Of a DNA stretch of 11,518 nucleotides, positions 7,397-11,518 are shown in pieces. Source of the DNA: Clostridiales bacterium (GTDB lineage Bacteria > Bacillota > Clostridia > Oscillospirales > QAMX01). A program made the position numbers and the translations under genes. A model generated the notes under the pieces. That model was not told the origin of the DNA, ran no database searches, and worked only from the letters and a program-made list of their open reading frames with translations. The stretch covers positions 1-11,518 of the forward strand of contig JAAZBA010000031.1 in the NCBI GenBank assembly GCA_012514045.1, written 5' to 3'. The first letter of the stretch is position 1; every line of letters begins with the position of its first letter.

Positions 7397-7424
7397 TGAC
7401 TTTATAATTAACACACTGTATAAT
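7396..7424 (+). promoter_or_regulatory. Near-consensus sigma-70 promoter of the cas operon
   Basis: TTGACT (7396-7401, five of six consensus bases) and TATAAT (7419-7424, perfect) are separated by the optimal 17 bases. Predicted transcription begins near 7431, giving an AT-rich leader of about 120 bases before the cas3 ATG at 7554. The tandem 19-bp repeats end six bases upstream of the -35 box. Confidence 0.75.
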
Positions 7425-7553
7425 ACCTTTAAACATTTATATTGAAATTTCTGCATAACATATCAAAATATTTAAGGAAATAACCTCTCAGATTTGGTTT
7501 ATTTAACTACTCAATTAATATGCTAAATCATTTTATGGAAAGGTAGAATCCAA

Positions 7554-9965
7554 ATGTTTGCAGCTCATATAAAAAAAGCCGATGAAATAGCGCATATACA
7601 CACCGTGGCTGACCATTGCCGTGAGACAGCGAAATATGCCGCGCAAGCGCTTGCGCCGGTAAGACTTGCCGAAACAGGTCGGGCAGCGGGGCTTATTCAC
7701 GACTGCGGGAAGTTTACCGAGGCATTTCAGAAATATCTGAAAGATGCAGCCGACGGAAAGCCGGTTAAAGTCGGCTCGGTCATCCACACCTTTGCCTGCG
7801 TAAGATACCTTATTGAGGAGCAGCATTCTAAAGAAAAAGTATCATCCATGTCGGACATTGTTTCCGAGCTCATAGCATATGCCGCCGGTGCGCATCACGG
7901 GCAGTTCGACTGCTTTGACAAAAACGGCGACAGCGGTTTTGAGCACCGTCTTACAACCGATACGGCAACAAGCAAAGAGGCCATAGGCAATTTCTTCTCG
8001 GAGTTTATAAGCCGCGAAGATTATTCCGCTCTTCTTAAAACAGCGGAAGAGGAAATAAAGCTGATCTTTGACAAGTGTAAAAGGCTTGGCAAAATCAAAG
8101 ATGAACGCACGTATTATTTAAGCCTCACCGCGCGCTTGCTGCTTTCCTCCGTTATTAACGGCGATCGCCGCAGTACGGCAGAATTCATGAACGAAACGGT
8201 GTTTCCTGGTTTTGGAGATATGAAGGTGCTTTGGGAGAGGTGCCTGAAGCACGCCGAAGACAAAATATCCGGATTCAAATCTGATACTTCAATAAATGCG
8301 GCAAGATCTGAAATTTCCTCTAAATGCAGGAATTTCGCCGAAAATGTCCCCGGAATTTACCGTCTGAACGTACCCACCGGCGGCGGAAAGACGCTATCAT
8401 CCCTCCGCTTCGCGCTTGCACATGCAAAAACCTATGGCAAATCCCGGATTATATTCACATCACCGCTGCTGTCTATTCTTGATCAGAACGCGAAGATCAT
8501 CCGCGAATACATAGGCGACAACAACATAGTGCTTGAGCATCATTCCAACGTAGTCATCGAAGATAACAAAGGTGATGAGCTCAACCGCTATGAGCTGCTG
8601 TCTGAAAGCTGGGATTCACCGGTTATCATAACCACACTCGTTCAGCTTCTAAATACTCTGTTTAAAGGCCGCAGCAGCTCGATAAGGCGGTTCCGGTCGT
8701 TGATTAACTCAATAATCGTGATTGATGAGGTACAGACGGTGCCGACCAACATGCTGACCCATTTCAATCTTGCCTGCAATTATCTTGCGGAAATCTGCGG
8801 TGCCACCATAGTCTTGTGCTCGGCGACCCAACCATGCCTTGAGTCAGTCGAACACAGCCTGAATATCAAAGACGGCGCCGACATTGTACCCTTCGACGAA
8901 AAACTCTGGCAGCCTTTCCGCCGCACAAAGATAACAGATGCGGGCTGCATGAAACTTGACGAGATACCGGATTTCGCGCTTCAAAGGCTTTCAGAGGTTC
9001 AAAGCCTGCTCATAGTCTGCAACAAAAAGAGCCAGGCGGAGCAGCTGTGGCTTTCGATGAGAGGGAACGATTTCGATTGTTTCCAACTTTCGGCGTCGAT
9101 GTGCATGGAACATAGAAAAGACACGCTGGCAGAGATTTATCAAAGTCTCGACAATGGTAAGGAGTCCGGCAAAAAGACGGTGGTCATCTCCACTCAGGTA
9201 ATCGAGGCGGGAGTGGACATCTCGTTCGGCTGCGTTATCCGCCTCTGCGCCGGAATGGATAACGTAATACAATCGGCAGGAAGATGCAACCGAAACGGAG
9301 AGAACGAGGTCGAAGCGCCGGTTTATATAGTACAGTGTCTGGATGAAGAACTCAGCCGTTTACAGGATATTAAAGACGCACAAGATGCCACCCTGGAACT
9401 GATTGCAGAATTTCATAATGACACCGAACGGTATTCCGATGACCTTTCTTCCGACGAAGCGATAGACTATTATTATTTCAGACTATATAAAAACAAGAAA
9501 TGCGGACACATGGACTTCAATGTCGACGGATACCCTTCGATGTTCAAGTTGCTTTCTGGCAATGGCGATTATTTTCAGCTTGCAAGTAAAAAATTACAGT
9601 ATAAATATTACCTAAAAAAAGCCGCAAAAACCGCGGGAGAGATATTTACCGTCTTTGACAGCGGAACATACGATTGCATCATTCCTTATAAAGAGGGCGC
9701 TGCGGTCATATGCGACCTTTTATCCGAAAAAGCCAAATACGATATCGATTTCGTACAAAGTACGCTTAAGAGAGCAAAGGGCTATACCGTCTCAATGATG
9801 GGCTACCAAAAAGACAAGCTTGAAAGAGAGGGGGGACTTTATGTATTAGACAACGGAACATTCAAGACGCTTATTCTAAACGAAAATCATTATGATTCTA
9901 ATACAGGGCTAATTACCGATACTGAGAAAAGGGGGACTTTCGAATGCAATACTCAAATACTTTAG
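7554..9965 (+). CDS. cas3: CRISPR-associated nuclease-helicase Cas3, type I-C
   Basis: Recruited by Cascade to an R-loop, Cas3 unwinds and degrades target DNA in the 3'-to-5' direction. 803 residues with both domains fused. HD nuclease: His16 (HTVADH), His49-Asp50 in LIHDCGKF, His79, His114-His115 in AGAHHG and Asp204 in NGDRRS are the expected metal ligands. Superfamily 2 helicase: Walker A VPTGGGKTLSS (273-283), Walker B VIDEVQTVP (389-397), SATQP (423-427), STQVIEAGVDISF (546-558) and QSAGRCNRNG (573-582). All catalytic motifs look intact; Walker B reads DEVQ rather than DEAH, which I believe occurs in other Cas3 proteins. GGAAAGG (7537-7543) precedes the ATG. It is the first gene of the operon; its end overlaps cas5c by 22 bases. 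Subtype I-C is assigned from the following cas5c and cas8c. Confidence 0.95.
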   Translation: MFAAHIKKADEIAHIHTVADHCRETAKYAAQALAPVRLAETGRAAGLIHDCGKFTEAFQKYLKDAADGKPVKVGSVIHTFACVRYLIEEQHSKEKVSSMSDIVSELIAYAAGAHHGQFDCFDKNGDSGFEHRLTTDTATSKEAIGNFFSEFISREDYSALLKTAEEEIKLIFDKCKRLGKIKDERTYYLSLTARLLLSSVINGDRRSTAEFMNETVFPGFGDMKVLWERCLKHAEDKISGFKSDTSINAARSEISSKCRNFAENVPGIYRLNVPTGGGKTLSSLRFALAHAKTYGKSRIIFTSPLLSILDQNAKIIREYIGDNNIVLEHHSNVVIEDNKGDELNRYELLSESWDSPVIITTLVQLLNTLFKGRSSSIRRFRSLINSIIVIDEVQTVPTNMLTHFNLACNYLAEICGATIVLCSATQPCLESVEHSLNIKDGADIVPFDEKLWQPFRRTKITDAGCMKLDEIPDFALQRLSEVQSLLIVCNKKSQAEQLWLSMRGNDFDCFQLSASMCMEHRKDTLAEIYQSLDNGKESGKKTVVISTQVIEAGVDISFGCVIRLCAGMDNVIQSAGRCNRNGENEVEAPVYIVQCLDEELSRLQDIKDAQDATLELIAEFHNDTERYSDDLSSDEAIDYYYFRLYKNKKCGHMDFNVDGYPSMFKLLSGNGDYFQLASKKLQYKYYLKKAAKTAGEIFTVFDSGTYDCIIPYKEGAAVICDLLSEKAKYDIDFVQSTLKRAKGYTVSMMGYQKDKLEREGGLYVLDNGTFKTLILNENHYDSNTGLITDTEKRGTFECNTQIL

Positions 9966-10675
9966 AATTCGAAGTGACCGGCGAATACGGACTGTTTTCG
10001 GATCCTGTTATGCGGGTCGGCGGAGAAAAATGCAGCTATCAGATACCGACCTATGAGGCGCTCAAGGGCATCATTTCATCGGTATACTGGAAACCGACAA
10101 TAGTCTGGTATGTCGACCGTGTGCGTGTCATGAACCAAATACGCACAGAAGTGAAGGGCATCCGACCGATAAGGTACAACGATGCCAGCGCAAACGACCT
10201 TGCCTATTACACCTACCTTAAGGACTGCCGCTATCAGGTTCAGGTTCACTTTGAGTGGAATCTCAACCGTCCGGAGCTTGAAGGCGACAGAAACGAGCAT
10301 AAACATTATCAGATGGCGAAACGGATGATTGAAAAGGGCGGGCGCAGAGACGTGTTTTTAGGAACGCGGGAATGCCAGGGCTATGTCGAACCCTGCGTCA
10401 TGGGCAGCGGCAAAGGCGCCTATGATGCTCTTGAGCAGCTTTCATTTGGTCTGATGTATCACGGCATCACCTATGCTGATGAGGCTTATTCAGAGGATAC
10501 GAAGGATCAGATGACAGCGTCGTTCTGGTTTCCGACAATGAAAAACGGTTATATTGTTTTCCCGAGGCCCGAGGACTGCCCTATGCATAAAGAAGTCGGG
10601 GAAATCAAAGCCAAGCGTTTTTCCGAGGCTGACGGGAACTTTATCGGCTTGAAGGAATTTGGGGAGGTGAACTAA
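9944..10675 (+). CDS. cas5c: Type I-C Cas5c (Cas5d), crRNA-processing endonuclease and Cascade subunit
   Basis: In type I-C systems, which lack Cas6, this protein cuts the repeat hairpin of pre-crRNA and stays on the 5' handle in Cascade. 243 residues. The N-terminal strand LEFEVTGEYGLFSDP, the loop GGEKCSYQIPTYEALKGI (26-43) and the glycine-rich RRDVFLGTRECQGYVEP (134-150) are Cas5d hallmarks. The catalytic trio known from Bacillus halodurans Cas5d (Tyr46, Lys116, His117) appears here as Tyr48 (SVYWKPT) and Lys120-His121 (NEHKHYQ), so cleavage should be intact. The ATG lies 22 bases inside the cas3 end, served by AAAAGGGGGAC nine bases or less upstream, suggesting translational coupling. Its TAA (10673-10675) directly abuts the cas8c ATG. 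Confidence 0.95.
   Translation: MQYSNTLEFEVTGEYGLFSDPVMRVGGEKCSYQIPTYEALKGIISSVYWKPTIVWYVDRVRVMNQIRTEVKGIRPIRYNDASANDLAYYTYLKDCRYQVQVHFEWNLNRPELEGDRNEHKHYQMAKRMIEKGGRRDVFLGTRECQGYVEPCVMGSGKGAYDALEQLSFGLMYHGITYADEAYSEDTKDQMTASFWFPTMKNGYIVFPRPEDCPMHKEVGEIKAKRFSEADGNFIGLKEFGEVN
10661..10669 (+). promoter_or_regulatory. Ribosome binding site of cas8c inside cas5c
   Basis: GGGGAGGTG lies within the last codons of cas5c, six bases before the cas8c ATG. It fixes the cas8c start and allows independent or coupled initiation despite the zero-base gap between the genes. Confidence 0.7.
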
Positions 10676-11518
10676 ATGGGACTTCTGCAAAAGGCAGTTG
10701 AGACATATGAAGCGCATAAAGAACTCGCTGGAGTATATATCGAAGGAAAAATTCCGTTGGCTCCTGTTTCACATAATACAACCAAGGCTCAGATTGAAAT
10801 TACAATCGACCGGGACGGAAATTTTATTAAAGCCGAAAGCATAGATAAAAACTCTCCTCCGATTATAATCCCGGTGACGGAAGAGTCTGCTAACAGAGTC
10901 GGCAGCAAACCTCATCCTCTCTGCGATCAGCTGAAATATTTTTTACCGGAGAATGAAAGTATATATAACGAGTATCTGTCAAATCTAAGATCATGGCTTG
11001 AGTACGATGATAATCCTCTTGTCAGAGCCGTATTCAACTATATTTCCCGCGGAACGATAATTAAAGACCTGACAAAAAGCAATATAGTCAAAATTAAAGA
11101 AAACGGTACTTTAGATTATAAAGAGAAGGATATGATTATTTTTTCCGTTGTCGGAACCGGCAGTGATGACGGACGTGTATGGCGGAGTAAAAGCTTAATG
11201 AACTCTTTTGAAGAATATTCTGATAAGGTTAACAGTAGCATAGATAAAGTCGGATGTTATATTTCCGGAGAATGTACAACACCATCTTTCAGATGTCTCA
11301 AGGGAGTCGTACCGTTGTATGGAAACGCGAAAATTATATCTTCGAACGACAGCGTCAATTTTACCTACAGGGGGAGATTCACCGAACCCGAACAAGCAGT
11401 AACCATCGGATATAATGCAGCACAAATGTCACACAATGCTCTCAAGTGGCTTTCAGCAAATCAAGGGGTGATTATAGGCGGAAGGACTTTCCTTTGCTGG
11501 AACCCAAAGGGCTTTAAG
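10676..11518 (+). CDS. cas8c: Type I-C Cas8c (Csd1) large Cascade subunit, first 281 codons (cut by the right window edge)
   Basis: Large subunit of the type I-C Cascade, involved in PAM recognition and Cas3 recruitment. The ATG at 10676 follows the cas5c stop with no gap; GGGGAGGTG (10661-10669) is its ribosome binding site. The frame stays open to the last base. The visible 281 residues carry the family pattern: an N-terminal helix (MGLLQKAVETYEAHKEL), KPHPLCDQLKYFLP (78-91), then GNAKIISSNDSVNFTYRGRF (216-235) and the helix AAQMSHNALKWLSANQG (248-264), all typical of Csd1. Full proteins are usually about 550-650 residues, so about half is missing. In type I-C, a small Cas11c subunit is translated from an internal start in the 3' part of cas8c (known from the literature); that part lies beyond the window. 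Codons look somewhat more AT-rich than in cas5c. Confidence 0.92.
   Translation, partial: MGLLQKAVETYEAHKELAGVYIEGKIPLAPVSHNTTKAQIEITIDRDGNFIKAESIDKNSPPIIIPVTEESANRVGSKPHPLCDQLKYFLPENESIYNEYLSNLRSWLEYDDNPLVRAVFNYISRGTIIKDLTKSNIVKIKENGTLDYKEKDMIIFSVVGTGSDDGRVWRSKSLMNSFEEYSDKVNSSIDKVGCYISGECTTPSFRCLKGVVPLYGNAKIISSNDSVNFTYRGRFTEPEQAVTIGYNAAQMSHNALKWLSANQGVIIGGRTFLCWNPKGFK

Larger units (their letters stand above)
7085..7553 (+). other. Gene-free gap of 469 bp between the exporter operon and cas3
   Basis: AT-rich, with no credible gene on either strand. In order it holds a weak dyad (TATAAAAAC 7094-7102 with GTTTTTATA 7121-7129, 18-base loop), the terminator at 7201-7240, an unremarkable stretch 7241-7352, the 19-bp tandem repeat at 7353-7390, the cas promoter at 7396-7424, and an AT-rich leader of about 120 bases before the cas3 ATG. 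No CRISPR repeat-like unit, tRNA-like fold or attachment site is apparent. Confidence 0.7.

Noticed and set aside
7520..7546. Eight-codon frame just before cas3 whose end overlaps the cas3 ribosome binding site
   Set aside because: It could be a coupling leader peptide, but it lacks its own ribosome binding site and is too short to separate from chance.
9831..9940. GGGGGACTTT occurring twice exactly 100 bp apart, each followed by an ATG
   Set aside because: The first ATG is out of frame with cas3 and meets a stop after two codons; only the second copy serves a gene (cas5c). Probably coincidence.

Overview
The window reads as chromosome from a Gram-positive Clostridia-type bacterium, probably Oscillospiraceae/Ruminococcus-like. 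This is inferred from strong GGAGG-type ribosome binding sites, moderate GC genes with AT-rich intergenic gaps, a MurI/Ddl pair with clostridial-looking sequence, an MMPL exporter paired with an X-X-X-Leu-X-X-Gly heptad protein, and a type I-C CRISPR operon. No rRNA, tRNA, integrase or transposase is visible, so the taxonomic call is an inference only.

Left part (1-3071, minus strand). A cell-wall precursor operon, ddl then murI, supplies D-Ala-D-Ala and D-Glu for peptidoglycan. The two genes overlap by one base (TGATG). murI runs off the left edge. Upstream of ddl sits an FGGY-family sugar kinase, also on the minus strand. ddl appears to have its own promoter in the 111-bp gap after the kinase.

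Divergent control region (3072-3320). Back-to-back sigma-70-like promoters have -35 boxes only 3 bp apart, one firing left into the sugar kinase and one right into the exporter operon. Several short palindromes and a 21-bp-spaced direct repeat lie here, but no regulator gene is in view.

Middle part (3321-7240, plus strand). A two-gene operon encodes an RND/MMPL-type 12-helix exporter and, overlapping it by 4 bases, a secreted protein built around a long Gly-every-7 heptad domain. A strong intrinsic terminator (7201-7240) closes the operon.

Right part (7353-11518, plus strand). A near-consensus promoter, immediately preceded by two perfect copies of a 19-bp tandem repeat, drives a type I-C CRISPR-Cas operon: cas3 (HD nuclease-helicase), cas5c (crRNA-processing Cas5d type, catalytic Tyr/Lys/His present) and the first 281 codons of cas8c, cut by the right edge. 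The genes are tightly coupled (22-nt overlap, then abutting stop/start). cas7, cas4, cas1, cas2 and the repeat array would be expected downstream but are not in the window.

No wholly new system was found. The most interesting signals are the tandem repeat touching the cas promoter, the exporter/heptad-protein pair, and the regulator-less divergent control region.
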